Under the pieces are notes generated by a model. That model made no database searches. It worked only from the letters and a program-made list of their open reading frames with translations, and had not been told where the DNA came from. From NCBI GenBank assembly GCA_022843905.1, contig JALHMT010000038.1, positions 1-50,273 on the forward strand: DNA of 50,273 nucleotides. Direction: 5' to 3'. Positions within the stretch are counted from its first letter, which is position 1. Each line of letters opens with the position of its first letter. Both the position numbers and the translations under genes were made by a program. The DNA comes from Rubrivivax sp. GTDB lineage: Bacteria > Pseudomonadota > Gammaproteobacteria > Burkholderiales > Burkholderiaceae_C. This document shows positions 32,174 to 40,858 of this stretch, in pieces.

Positions 32174-32198
32174 GGTCATTTATATGACTTGCATGACC
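32174..32198. promoter_or_regulatory. Operator-like GGTCAT/ATGACC repeats for the GntR-family regulator
   Basis: GGTCAT at 32174-32179 faces ATGAC at 32184-32188 (inverted, 4-base spacer), and a third copy, ATGACC, is at 32193-32198. The array abuts the suyA -35 box and lies 27 bases before the regulator ATG, so one bound protein could control both genes. Confidence 0.5.
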
Positions 32199-32224
32199 AG
32201 GCTGATGCGCTGCACAATGGATTC

Positions 32225-32983
32225 ATGTCGGCCCTGCTGTTCGACCCCATCCCGCCCGAGGCCGCCGGCATGCCGCTGTACCGTGCGGTAAAGCGCGCGC
32301 TGCTGCAGGCCATCGAGGCCGGCCGCCTGGCGCCGGGCGAGTCGCTGCCCAACGAGGCTGCGCTGGGCCAGGCCTTCGGTGTCTCGGTGGGCACGGTGCG
32401 CCATGCGGTCGACGAACTGGTGGCAGAGCATATCGTGGTGCGCAGGCAGGGCCGGGGCACCTTCGTGGCGACGCACAGTGCGGATCGTTTCCTGTTCCAG
32501 TTCTTCCACGTCGAACGCTCCGACGGGCTGCGCGAGGTGCCCACCGTCGAGTTGCTGTCCTTCGAGCGCACACGGCTCGACGAAGAAGCCGCTGCCGCGC
32601 TGTCGCTGCGCGCCGGCGAGCCGGCCTTTCACGTCGAGAACCGGCTGCTGCTGCAGGGTCGCCCGGTGGTGCACGATGTGCTGATGCTGCCGGCGCTGCT
32701 GTTCAAGGGCCTGACCGAAAAGCGCCTGCGCGAGCGGCCGGGCACCATCTACCAGCTGTACCAGTCGGAATTCGGCATCACCGTGGTGCGCGCCGTGGAA
32801 CGCGCACGCGCGCTGGCGGCCGACCGCGGTGCTTCCCGGGTGCTGGGCCTGGCACCCGGCACGCCGGTGCTGCAGGTGCGGCGTACGGCGCTGACCTTCG
32901 GCGACAAGCCGGTCGAATGGCGGGTCTCGACCCTGCACACCGCCATGCACGACTACGTGCAGACGCTGTCCCGCCCGGGCTGA
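32225..32983 (+). CDS. GntR/HutC-family regulator with UTRA domain, divergent from suyA
   Basis: This 252-residue regulator has a winged helix (PLYRAVKRALLQAIEAGRLAPGESLPNEAALGQAFGVSVGTVRHAVDELV, roughly residues 16-66, with wing GRGTFVA). A UTRA ligand domain follows and ends with WRVSTLHTAMHDYVQTL. It is divergent from the suy-slc-com operon, and an inverted-repeat array lies between them. It is therefore the probable controller of sulfolactate use, with sulfolactate or another pathway intermediate as effector. The ATG at 32225 directly precedes the domain; a start at 32189 would lie in the operator region. Confidence 0.9.
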   Translation: MSALLFDPIPPEAAGMPLYRAVKRALLQAIEAGRLAPGESLPNEAALGQAFGVSVGTVRHAVDELVAEHIVVRRQGRGTFVATHSADRFLFQFFHVERSDGLREVPTVELLSFERTRLDEEAAAALSLRAGEPAFHVENRLLLQGRPVVHDVLMLPALLFKGLTEKRLRERPGTIYQLYQSEFGITVVRAVERARALAADRGASRVLGLAPGTPVLQVRRTALTFGDKPVEWRVSTLHTAMHDYVQTLSRPG

Positions 32984-33081
32984 CGTGCGTTGCGACACCG
33001 GCCTGCCCTGATCGGGTCGATCTCGCATTCAAGTTCTGACGACCTCCGACCGACAACCGGTGATGGTTGCAAGGGGTCCTC

Positions 33082-33576
33082 ATGAATGATCGTTCCGGTG
33101 CTCTGCTCGCGAGAGCCATGCCTCGCCGGCGCAGCGGCGGCTTCACCTTGATCGAACTCGTCGTGGTCATCGTGATCCTGGGCGTGCTGGCGGCCGTGGC
33201 GTTTCCGCGCTACGCCGACCTGCGCGGCAAGGCCGAGCAGGCTGCCATCGCCAGCTGGGTCGGGGCGCTGAAGAGCGCCTATTCGATGGCGCATGCCACC
33301 GGGCTGCTGCACAACGCCGGCTACACCTCGCCTTACCAGATGTCGCTGTTCAACATCACGCGCTGCGACAACGTCGACCAGATGATCGGCCGGGATCCGC
33401 CCTGGCAGGGCCACCACATCGCGCTGGCGTCCTTGAGGGAGAGCGTGTTCGCCGATGCCGGCCAGACGGCCTGCACGGCCAGCAACACCATCAGCTTCGA
33501 GACCGCCTCGGGTCGCAGCGTCACCATCACCAACAGCGGCAGCGGCGTGACATGGACCGCCTCGCCCGCTTACTGA
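33082..33576 (+). CDS. Type IV pilin-like protein (MshA-like prepilin)
   Basis: This 164-residue prepilin has a short basic leader and the cleavage motif SGG|FTLIELVVVIVILGVLAAVAFP, after which position 5 is Glu as required for processing. The rest is a small globular domain with two Cys pairs near the C-terminus (ITRCDN, QTACTAS). It resembles MSHA major pilins (FPRYADLRGKAEQAAIASW). AAGGGG precedes the ATG at 33082. No pilus assembly genes are nearby, so it is an orphan (pseudo)pilin that would use machinery encoded elsewhere. The next gene begins inside its last 25 bases. Confidence 0.9.
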   Translation: MNDRSGALLARAMPRRRSGGFTLIELVVVIVILGVLAAVAFPRYADLRGKAEQAAIASWVGALKSAYSMAHATGLLHNAGYTSPYQMSLFNITRCDNVDQMIGRDPPWQGHHIALASLRESVFADAGQTACTASNTISFETASGRSVTITNSGSGVTWTASPAY

Positions 33577-35129
33577 TCAGGCCGATCGGGCCGATCCGGC
33601 TGATCGTTCCCAGCGCAGCGGCGGGCGCGCCGCACGATCCGGCGGTCGGCCCGCAAGCTCCGGTGCCGGCTGCTCGTGGCCACGTCGGCGGTGCCACGGT
33701 GCGCGCCTTGCTCTGCGCTGCCGCGGCACTGGCCGCCATCGGACTGATCTGGGCTTCGCCGCTGGCGGCCGTGTGGGCCAAGGCCGTGGCCGATCCGCTG
33801 TTCCACAGCACGTCCAGCGGTGCCGCCGTGGCCACGCTGGCCTTCGTGGTGGCTTGCGCGCTGCGCTGGGCCGTGCCCGTTCATGCGCAGTCACTGGCCC
33901 TGCTGCGCACCTGCGCTGTGGTGCTGACCGCCGGCGTGCTGCTGGCGCACGGCGCGAACCTGGCCGCACACCTCGCCCTGGCGCGTGATGCGGGCTTCCC
34001 CGCCAGCGTGCCCTTCTACCACTGGCAGGGCGCCGACAACAGCTACAGCTACCTGCTGCACTCGCACACCGGAAAGGCGGCACTCCATGCGCTGGCGGCA
34101 GGTCTGCTGCACGGGTTGGCGCCGAGCTACGACATCGGGTCGGCGCTGGCGGGCGCCGTGTCGCCGGAGGTGGTGGCGGCCTGTGCCGCGGGCTGCATCC
34201 TGGCTCTCATCGGCACGATCTGGCTGCTGCCGGCGGTGTACCGGCGCTGCGGTGCGGCCGGCGTCGTGTTCTTCGCCTTCTGTGCCTGGTCGTGCATCAA
34301 GACCAGCCTGGACGGTGGTCCGCTGACCTACCGCTTCGGGCCCGCGCTGTTCGGTCTGGTGTTCATGCTGCTGCTGCTGGGCGACGCGCCGCAGGCCTGG
34401 CGCCGCGGACTGTTGACGGCAGCCCTGCCGGCTGGCCTCGGCTACCTGGCCTGGTGGACCGCTTTCGTCGACGAACCGGGCAGCGAGGCGATCGGAGGGT
34501 TCGCCAGCACGCTGGCCCTGCTGGCGCTGCTCGGCGCCTGGGCCTGGCGCGCACAGGACGGGCGCCAGCGATGGACGAGACGGCTCGTCATCGGCGCCGC
34601 CGGCCTGGCCGTGGCCGGCAGTGTGTTCGCGTCGCTGGTATCGAACCTGGGCGCCTTGCTGCTGCCGCTGCCGGTGGCGGCGCACGCGACGGCGTGTGAT
34701 CTGAAGGCGCTGACCTGCCGGTCCTGGCCAGTGGGCGGATCGACGGCCCTGGACGTCTACCGTCAGGCCGGCGACGACGCGCTGAAGCCTCGCCACACGA
34801 TGATCGCCGAGACGCCGGGCACGACCGAGAACCGGCTGGCGCTGGTCGTGCACCCCCTGCGCACGGGCGCCGCCCAGCCTGCGACCGGGCTGATCCGTGT
34901 GCACACCGTGGCGTCGCTGCCGGGTTCCGGGAACGTGGCCATCGAATTGCACACGACGTCGCTGCCCCGGGTCTTCGGACCGCAGCCGACACCGCTGTCC
35001 AGCCGCAATTACCACGTGTTCCTGCACCTGTCGGCGGCGCAGCTTCGCGCCCAGGGCCTGCAGGGTTTCGTGATGGCCCCGCTGCGCCACGCAGCCGATG
35101 CGGCCGCTTTCGGGCTGCCGGGCCGATGA
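33552..35129 (+). CDS. Polytopic membrane protein of unknown function
   Basis: I do not recognise this 525-residue protein. It has about nine to eleven hydrophobic segments between residues 50 and 375 (for example VRALLCAAAALAAIGLIWAS and LFGLVFMLLLLG). A soluble C-terminal domain of about 140 residues follows, with two close Cys (TACDLKALTCRSW) and an RNYHVFLHLSAAQLRAQGL stretch, probably periplasmic. Its start overlaps the pilin gene by 25 bases, and its stop overlaps the TauE-like gene by 4 (ATGA), so the three are a coupled operon. A role in envelope assembly or modification linked to the pilin is a guess; no catalytic motif was seen. The true start could lie downstream. Confidence 0.7.
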   Translation: MDRLARLLIRPIGPIRLIVPSAAAGAPHDPAVGPQAPVPAARGHVGGATVRALLCAAAALAAIGLIWASPLAAVWAKAVADPLFHSTSSGAAVATLAFVVACALRWAVPVHAQSLALLRTCAVVLTAGVLLAHGANLAAHLALARDAGFPASVPFYHWQGADNSYSYLLHSHTGKAALHALAAGLLHGLAPSYDIGSALAGAVSPEVVAACAAGCILALIGTIWLLPAVYRRCGAAGVVFFAFCAWSCIKTSLDGGPLTYRFGPALFGLVFMLLLLGDAPQAWRRGLLTAALPAGLGYLAWWTAFVDEPGSEAIGGFASTLALLALLGAWAWRAQDGRQRWTRRLVIGAAGLAVAGSVFASLVSNLGALLLPLPVAAHATACDLKALTCRSWPVGGSTALDVYRQAGDDALKPRHTMIAETPGTTENRLALVVHPLRTGAAQPATGLIRVHTVASLPGSGNVAIELHTTSLPRVFGPQPTPLSSRNYHVFLHLSAAQLRAQGLQGFVMAPLRHAADAAAFGLPGR

Positions 35130-35803
35130 TGCAGCCCGGCCTCGATCCCGCTGCTGTCGCGCTGCTGGCCGTGGTCGGCTTCGCCGTGGGCGGCGTGTCG
35201 TCGGCCACCGGCCTGGGTGCGGGCCTGGCGCTGCCTCTGCTGGCTGCCCTGGGTCTGCCGATGCCTGCGGCCTTGCTGGCGGTCAAGCTGCCGGTCGCGC
35301 TGGGTGACCTCTGCGCGGCCCGGGGCCTGCAACGTGACCGGGCGGGCGGTGCGGGCTTGTCGCTCGGTGCCACCCTGACGGCCGCCGGCTGTGGCGCGCT
35401 GGCGGCATCGGTGGTGGTCTCGCTGGCGCCGCATCTGGTGGTGCCGGCCTGCGCGCTGCTGCTGCTGGTGGCGCTCTGCGCTGGCCGCCAGGGCCGGCAG
35501 TCGGGGGTGGCACTGTGGGGAGCCTACGTCGGGGGCTGCGGCATCGGGGCCGGTGGGCTCCTGCGCTGGACGTCGGCTGGGGTGCAGCTCACGGGCGGCA
35601 GCGAACGTTCGGTCCGCGAACTGGGCGCAGCCGCCAACACCGGCGCCGTTCTGGCGCTGCTGGCGGCTGGGCAGAGCCTGGGACCTGCCGTGGTGTGGCT
35701 GGCCCTGTGGCAGGGCGTCGGGGCCTGGACCCTGTCGTGCTGGAGGGTGCGCCGCGACCGTGGCGTACCGAGCTGGAGACCGCGCAAGTCCCACGCCGCC
35801 TGA
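35126..35803 (+). CDS. TauE/SafE-family permease
   Basis: This 225-residue, seven- to eight-helix membrane protein has the TauE/SafE N-terminal glycine motif (VGFAVGGVSSATGLGAGLALPLL, by position about 16-38) and a second-half repeat (GAYVGGCGIGAGGLLRW). Some family members export sulfite, sulfoacetate or thiosulfate; many are uncharacterised. About 3 kb away SuyAB would release sulfite, so sulfite export is plausible, but it is translationally coupled (ATGA) to an unknown membrane protein and a pilin rather than to suyAB. The C-terminus ends in a short basic tail. Confidence 0.78.
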   Translation: MMQPGLDPAAVALLAVVGFAVGGVSSATGLGAGLALPLLAALGLPMPAALLAVKLPVALGDLCAARGLQRDRAGGAGLSLGATLTAAGCGALAASVVVSLAPHLVVPACALLLLVALCAGRQGRQSGVALWGAYVGGCGIGAGGLLRWTSAGVQLTGGSERSVRELGAAANTGAVLALLAAGQSLGPAVVWLALWQGVGAWTLSCWRVRRDRGVPSWRPRKSHAA

Positions 35804-35957
35804 CACGGCGGCGGCCGGCGTGAAGGACGACCCGTTTGCCGGCCCTGTCAGGCCAGCGGACTTGGCTGCGTTGCTGCGCGCCGCAGTCCTTTGGCCCACA
35901 ATGATCTGAGGATGAGCCGGTTCGGCCGCATCCGCGGCAACCCGGTGGCAGCTCACC

Positions 35958-38840
35958 ATGCGCATGACGTTTCCCCGTTCCCTGGCTTGCGGGCTGGCCT
36001 TGCTGGCGGGCGCGACGTCGGTCCTGTTGTCGGGCTGCGCCACGGCGCCGGCAGGCGCGGCCGCGGTCGGCACGGCTTCGGGCACGACCCCTTCCACCGC
36101 CTCCCCTGCGGCATCGTTTTCGTCGATGCTCTCGGGGACCCTGACCGCCGCAGCCCCTCCCGGGCCCGCCGCGGCCCGACCCGCGGCCGCCACGGCGCCC
36201 GCGGCGCCTCCAGCCGCCGCTGCACCGCCTGCGGCCGGCCCACCGCCGTTTGCCGCCGTCCTGCGCGACGCGCGTCGCATCGAAGGGCCGCTGGTGCTGT
36301 GGCAGAAGGACGACAAGGTCTGGATCGAACTCGCGCCGCAGCAACTGGGCCAGCCCTTCCTGCTGTCGCCCAAGATCCGCAGCGGCATCGGCGAGGGTTT
36401 CCTGCTCGGCGGCCTGATGGGGTTTCCCATCAATGGTGCCGGCGGCACGCAGATCGTCGAGTTCGTCCGCGTGTTCAACACCGTGCGCCTGCAGGCGCGC
36501 AACGTCGACGTCACCGTCAAGCCCGGCACGCCGGAGGCGCGCGCCGTGGCCAGCGCCTATTCCGCCAGCCTGTTGTCCAGCACGCCGGTGGCCAGCCAGC
36601 CGCACCCTGAGCGCAAGAGCGTGCTGGTCGATGCCGGCGCGCTGTTCCTGCCCGACCTGCAGGGCATCGGCATGCAGCTGCAGCGCGCGTTCCGTCAGGG
36701 CTATGGACTGGACCGCAGCAACACCACGATCACGGCCGTGCGGGGTTCGCAGCAGGCCACGGTGATCGAGACCGAGAGCCACTACTACACCGGCAGCGTC
36801 AACGGCGGCCCGGCGCCGGGGCTTCCTGGCGTGCAGGCCTCCCAGATTCCCAAGTACCTGCCCGACGCCCGCAGCCTGCTCATCGGCCAGCACTTCTCGC
36901 TGGCGCCCTTGCCGGCCAAGCCGATGGTGCCGCGCAAGGCCGACGCCCGCATCGGCCACTTCAGCACCACGGTGCTGGACTTCAGCGACGACCTGGCGCA
37001 CACCCCCCGGCAGCGTTACGTCAACCGTTGGCGGCTCGAGAAGAAGGACCCGGCGGCCGAGCTGACCGAGCCGGTCCAGCCCATCACCTTCTGGATCGAC
37101 CGCAACGTGCCGCTGGCCTACCGCGACACCATTCGCGCGGCCCTGCTGGAGTGGAACAAGGCTTTCGAGAAGATCGGCTTCAAGGACGCCATCGTCGTGC
37201 AGCAGCAACCCGACGACGCCGCCTTCGACACCCTGGACGCCGGTTATGCCTCGGTGCGCTGGATGACCAACGGCGATGCCGCCTTTTCCGCCATCGGGCC
37301 AACCCACGTCGACCCGCGCAGCGGCGAGATCCTCGACGCCGACATCGCCATCGAGAGCCTGGCCTCGCGCAGCATCCGCGCCACGCGAGCACAGGTGTTG
37401 TCGGCGGGCCGGACGGCCGAGCCGATGGACGGCTCGGCCACCGAATTCGCCGCGCTGGCCGCGGCCTTCGGCTCACCCTTCGCGCCCGGCGGCCGGCTGG
37501 CAGGCGCCGCGGCCTGCATGCACGGCTCGCTGGCTGGCGAGCAACTGTCCTATGCGCTCGACGTGCTCGAGGCTCGCGCGCAGCTCGAGCCCGGCGACCC
37601 GGTGGCACAGCAGTTCGTGCTGGACTACCTGAAGGACACCGTGATGCACGAGGCGGGCCACGCGCTCGGCCTGCGCCACAACTTCCGCGCCTCGCGCGCC
37701 TATACCGAGGCCCAGCTCGCCGACGTCGAGTTCACGCGCGCCAACGGCACCTCGGCCTCGGTGATGGAGTACAACGCCATCAACCTGCCGCGGCCGGGTC
37801 AGACCGGCGGCCTGCCGTTCCAGACCACGCTGGGCCCCTACGACTACTGGGCCATCGAATACGCCTACAAGACGCTGCCGGCGACGCTGTCGCCTGCCGA
37901 GGCCGAGCTGGAACTGCTGCGCGTGGCGTCGCGCAGCGCCGAGCCCCACCTGGCCTACGGCAGCGACGAAGACAGCAGCTTCGCCATCGATCCCGAGACG
38001 CTGCAATGGGACCTGGGTGCCGATCCGCTGGCCTTCGCCGAGAAGCGCCTGGCGATCGCGCGCGACCTGTTCCAACGGCAGGAAACGCGCGTGCTGCCCG
38101 GCGATCGCGACTATGCGGTGCTGCGTCGCTCGCTGGCGTATGCACTGACCGACGTCACGCGCGCCGTGGGCGTGCTGGTGCGCCACGTGGGCGGAGTGCG
38201 CACCCTGCGCGACTTCCCAGGCACCGGGCGCGACCCGCTGCAGCCGGTGGCGCCCGACGTGCAGCGACGCGCGCTGGACCTCATCGCCAGGGAAGTGCTG
38301 TCACTCGAAGCGCTGGCGTTGTCGCCCGGACTGCAGCGTCGGCTGGCTCCCGACTTCATGGACCGCCTGGAAGTGCCCGGCCTGCCCACCGACTACCCCG
38401 TTCAACAGCGCCTGCTCGACCTGCAGCGCGCCGTGCTGGGCTACCTGATGAGCGACACCGTGGCTGGCCGCGTGCTGGACAGCGTGGGCAAGGTCGAACG
38501 CGGCGACGAGGCCTTCCGCCTGTCTGAGCTGTACGGGCGTCTGTCGGGTGACGTATGGACCGAGCTGGCCACGGGTGCGCCGCTCAGCACCGCCCGGCGC
38601 GAGCTGCAGCGCGAGCACGCCACCCGCGTGGCTGCCACGCTGCTGCGCCCCGCGGGCACGCAGCGCGCCGATGTGCGCAGCCTGCTGCGCGACGACGCAC
38701 AGCAGCTGCTGTCGCGCATCGACAGGCGCCTGAAGCGCCCCGGCTCGACGCTGGATGCCGAAGGCAAGGCGCATCTTCGGGAAAGTGCCCTGATGCTTCG
38801 CCAGGCGCTGAACGCGCCGGTGGTCCGCGCCGCGGTCTGA
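35958..38840 (+). CDS. Zinc-dependent lipoprotein metalloprotease (DUF5117/DUF4953 type)
   Basis: This 960-residue envelope protein starts with a lipoprotein signal (ALLAGATSVLLSGC, lipid Cys27) and an Ala/Pro-rich linker to about residue 90. A DUF5117-like beta region follows (IEGPLVLWQKDDKVWIEL, FLLSPKIRSGIGEGFLLGG). Then comes a metzincin-type zinc site HEAGHALGLRHNF starting at His564, and a long C-terminal DUF4953-like helical part. The family is found in Bacteroidetes and Proteobacteria; its substrates are unknown. About 154 bases without a gene lie before it and hold no clear promoter. A GC-rich hairpin follows its stop. Confidence 0.9.
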   Translation: MRMTFPRSLACGLALLAGATSVLLSGCATAPAGAAAVGTASGTTPSTASPAASFSSMLSGTLTAAAPPGPAAARPAAATAPAAPPAAAAPPAAGPPPFAAVLRDARRIEGPLVLWQKDDKVWIELAPQQLGQPFLLSPKIRSGIGEGFLLGGLMGFPINGAGGTQIVEFVRVFNTVRLQARNVDVTVKPGTPEARAVASAYSASLLSSTPVASQPHPERKSVLVDAGALFLPDLQGIGMQLQRAFRQGYGLDRSNTTITAVRGSQQATVIETESHYYTGSVNGGPAPGLPGVQASQIPKYLPDARSLLIGQHFSLAPLPAKPMVPRKADARIGHFSTTVLDFSDDLAHTPRQRYVNRWRLEKKDPAAELTEPVQPITFWIDRNVPLAYRDTIRAALLEWNKAFEKIGFKDAIVVQQQPDDAAFDTLDAGYASVRWMTNGDAAFSAIGPTHVDPRSGEILDADIAIESLASRSIRATRAQVLSAGRTAEPMDGSATEFAALAAAFGSPFAPGGRLAGAAACMHGSLAGEQLSYALDVLEARAQLEPGDPVAQQFVLDYLKDTVMHEAGHALGLRHNFRASRAYTEAQLADVEFTRANGTSASVMEYNAINLPRPGQTGGLPFQTTLGPYDYWAIEYAYKTLPATLSPAEAELELLRVASRSAEPHLAYGSDEDSSFAIDPETLQWDLGADPLAFAEKRLAIARDLFQRQETRVLPGDRDYAVLRRSLAYALTDVTRAVGVLVRHVGGVRTLRDFPGTGRDPLQPVAPDVQRRALDLIAREVLSLEALALSPGLQRRLAPDFMDRLEVPGLPTDYPVQQRLLDLQRAVLGYLMSDTVAGRVLDSVGKVERGDEAFRLSELYGRLSGDVWTELATGAPLSTARRELQREHATRVAATLLRPAGTQRADVRSLLRDDAQQLLSRIDRRLKRPGSTLDAEGKAHLRESALMLRQALNAPVVRAAV

Positions 38841-38849
38841 TCCCCGCTG

Positions 38850-38871
38850 CCGCGCGGCCTCGGCCGCGCGG
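38850..38871 (+). terminator. GC-rich hairpin after the metalloprotease gene
   Basis: CCGCGCGGCC (38850-38859) is perfectly complementary to GGCCGCGCGG (38862-38871), 9 bases after the metalloprotease stop. A CTTTTCC tract occurs about 27 bases later, so the U-run is not directly attached. It is a candidate terminator separating the protease from the two-component genes. Confidence 0.45.
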
Positions 38872-38969
38872 TCGGCGGATTCCGCCGCCTGCGCGCGCTT
38901 TTCCGCCGCTCGTCGCACGTCGGGTGTGCCGGCTTGCTGTCGCGGCCCCCGGCGAGCTATCGTGCCGAC

Positions 38970-40058
38970 GTGCAGAGTCCCCAACACGCCGACCCACCGA
39001 GCCGGACCGCGCGCGTGCTGGCCTCGCTGAACCTGGGCAGCCTGGGCGTGGCCATGGGCTTCGGCATTGCCGCGGCGGTGATGTTCGCGCCCTTCTTCAT
39101 GACACCGTTCAGCGAGCTGCTGGCCCGCGCGCTGTTCCTGTCGATGGTGATGCTGCTGGTCTTCATCGGGGTGCAGCGCGTGCCCGAGCGATGGTTGCCG
39201 GCCTGGCTGCCGCGCTGGCTGCTCACCGTGGTGGCGGTGGGCCTGGCGGCTCCCGCAGCCTCCTTCGCCGTCTATCTCGTGGCGGTAGGTGGCAGCGTCT
39301 CGGCGCTGATGGACAACCCGGCGCGCGTGATGGGTTTTTTCATCTTCGCCGGCACCGGGCTGGTGCTGGGCCTGGTGATCACGCTCACTGCGCAGCTGCG
39401 TGAGCGCGAGGCGCGGGCGCGCTCGCAGGCGCTGGAGTTCGAACTGGAACGCAGCCGGCTGGCCAAGCAGGCGGTGGACGCGCAGCTCGCACTGCTGCAG
39501 GCGCAGATCGAGCCGCACTTCCTGTTCAACACGCTGGCCAATGTGCAGGCGCTGGTGGAGGCGAATTCGCCACGTGCGCCGCAGGTGCTCAAGAGCCTGA
39601 TCGCCTACCTGCGGGCCGCGATGCCGCACGCGCAGGGCACGGCGCCGACACTGGCCGACGAGCTGGCCCGGACACGGGCCTACCTGGAACTGATGCAGCT
39701 GCGCATGCCGGACCGCCTGAGCTTCGCCATCGATGTCGATCCCTTGCTCGGAGCCTTGCGCTTGCCGCCGCTGAGCCTGCTGACCCTGGTGGAGAACGCG
39801 GTGCGACACGGCATCGACCCCAGCGAGGCTGGCGGCCGCATCGACGTGGGTGCGCGTTGCGCAGGACGGGGGGCGCCGCTGCACCTGTGGGTGCAGGACA
39901 GCGGTGTCGGCCTGGACCCCGTCGCCCCGGCGGGCACGGGCCTGGCCAACCTGAACGCGCGCCTGGCGGCCTTGTACGGCCCGGCGGCCAGCCTGCAGCT
40001 CAGCGAGGTCGCACCACATGGGGTGCGCGCTGAAATCGTCGTGCCCACGGCCGCCTGA
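38970..40058 (+). CDS. LytS-type sensor histidine kinase
   Basis: This is a membrane sensor kinase of the HPK8/LytS type (Pfam His_kinase). Four hydrophobic helices occupy roughly the first 130 residues, followed by a coiled linker (REREARARSQALEFELERSRLAKQ). The phosphoacceptor block is QAQIEPHFLFNTLANVQALVEANS, and the ATP-binding motifs are LTLVENAVRHGI and DSGVGLD with GTGLANLNARLAALYG. It would phosphorylate the LytTR regulator encoded 17 bases downstream. The start is uncertain: GTG at 38970 (362 residues) is given, and TTG at 38934 is also possible. The signal it senses cannot be read from sequence. Confidence 0.88.
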   Translation: MQSPQHADPPSRTARVLASLNLGSLGVAMGFGIAAAVMFAPFFMTPFSELLARALFLSMVMLLVFIGVQRVPERWLPAWLPRWLLTVVAVGLAAPAASFAVYLVAVGGSVSALMDNPARVMGFFIFAGTGLVLGLVITLTAQLREREARARSQALEFELERSRLAKQAVDAQLALLQAQIEPHFLFNTLANVQALVEANSPRAPQVLKSLIAYLRAAMPHAQGTAPTLADELARTRAYLELMQLRMPDRLSFAIDVDPLLGALRLPPLSLLTLVENAVRHGIDPSEAGGRIDVGARCAGRGAPLHLWVQDSGVGLDPVAPAGTGLANLNARLAALYGPAASLQLSEVAPHGVRAEIVVPTAA

Positions 40059-40075
40059 ACCGCGTCCTGCCGCCC

Positions 40076-40858
40076 ATGCCGCACCGCGCCCTGATCGCCG
40101 ACGACGAACCCCTGCTGCGCGAGCGCCTGGCCTTGCACCTGCAGGTCCTGTGGCCCGAACTCGAGGTGGCGGCGCAGGCGCGCAATGGCCGGGAGGCGCT
40201 CGCGCTGTTCGACGAGTTCGCGCCCGACGTCGTCTTCCTGGACGTGCACATGCCCGGGCTGACTGGCCTGGAGGCTGCGCGCGCCATCGCCGGCCGGGCG
40301 CAGATCGTCTTCGTCACCGCCTTCGAGCAGTACGCGGTGCAGGCCTTCGAGCACGGCGCCATCGACTACCTCGTCAAGCCCTTCGACGAAGATCGGCTGG
40401 CTGCCACCGTGCAACGATTGAAGGCCCGTCTGGCCGGCCCGGGTCCGGCGGTATCGGTGGCCGGGATGGCCGCGCTGAAGACGGTGATGGAGCAGCTGGC
40501 CCAAGGCCTGGGCCCGGGATCGCCGCGCCGCCAGCCCCTGCAGTGGATCAAGGCCTCCTCGGGCAACACCCTGCGGCTGATCCCGGTGGACGAGGTGGTC
40601 TTCCTGCGCTCCGACGAGAAGTACACCCTGGTGGTGTGGAGCGGCGGCGAGGCGGTGATCCGCAGGAGCATCAAGGAGCTGGGCGACGAACTCGACGCCG
40701 AGCGCTTCGTGCAGATCCACCGCTCGACCATCGTCAACCTGCGCCATGTGGCCCAGGTGGTCAGAGGCGCCAACGAGACGGCCGAACTGCACCTGCGCGA
40801 CCGGCCCGAGGTGCTGGCCGTGAGCCGCAGCTTCCTGCACGTCTTCAGACAGATGTAG
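40076..40858 (+). CDS. LytTR-family response regulator
   Basis: This 260-residue regulator has a receiver domain (acidic pair DDE at residues 9-11, phospho-Asp56 in VVFLDVHMPG, Lys in DYLVKPFDE) and a C-terminal LytTR DNA-binding domain from about residue 155 (WIKASSGNTLRLIPVDEVVFLRSDEKYTLV, RFVQIHRSTIVNL). It pairs with the LytS-type kinase upstream. Its last 14 bases overlap the convergent fructokinase gene. Targets may include the neighbouring metalloprotease, but no LytTR direct repeats were identified by eye. Confidence 0.93.
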   Translation: MPHRALIADDEPLLRERLALHLQVLWPELEVAAQARNGREALALFDEFAPDVVFLDVHMPGLTGLEAARAIAGRAQIVFVTAFEQYAVQAFEHGAIDYLVKPFDEDRLAATVQRLKARLAGPGPAVSVAGMAALKTVMEQLAQGLGPGSPRRQPLQWIKASSGNTLRLIPVDEVVFLRSDEKYTLVVWSGGEAVIRRSIKELGDELDAERFVQIHRSTIVNLRHVAQVVRGANETAELHLRDRPEVLAVSRSFLHVFRQM

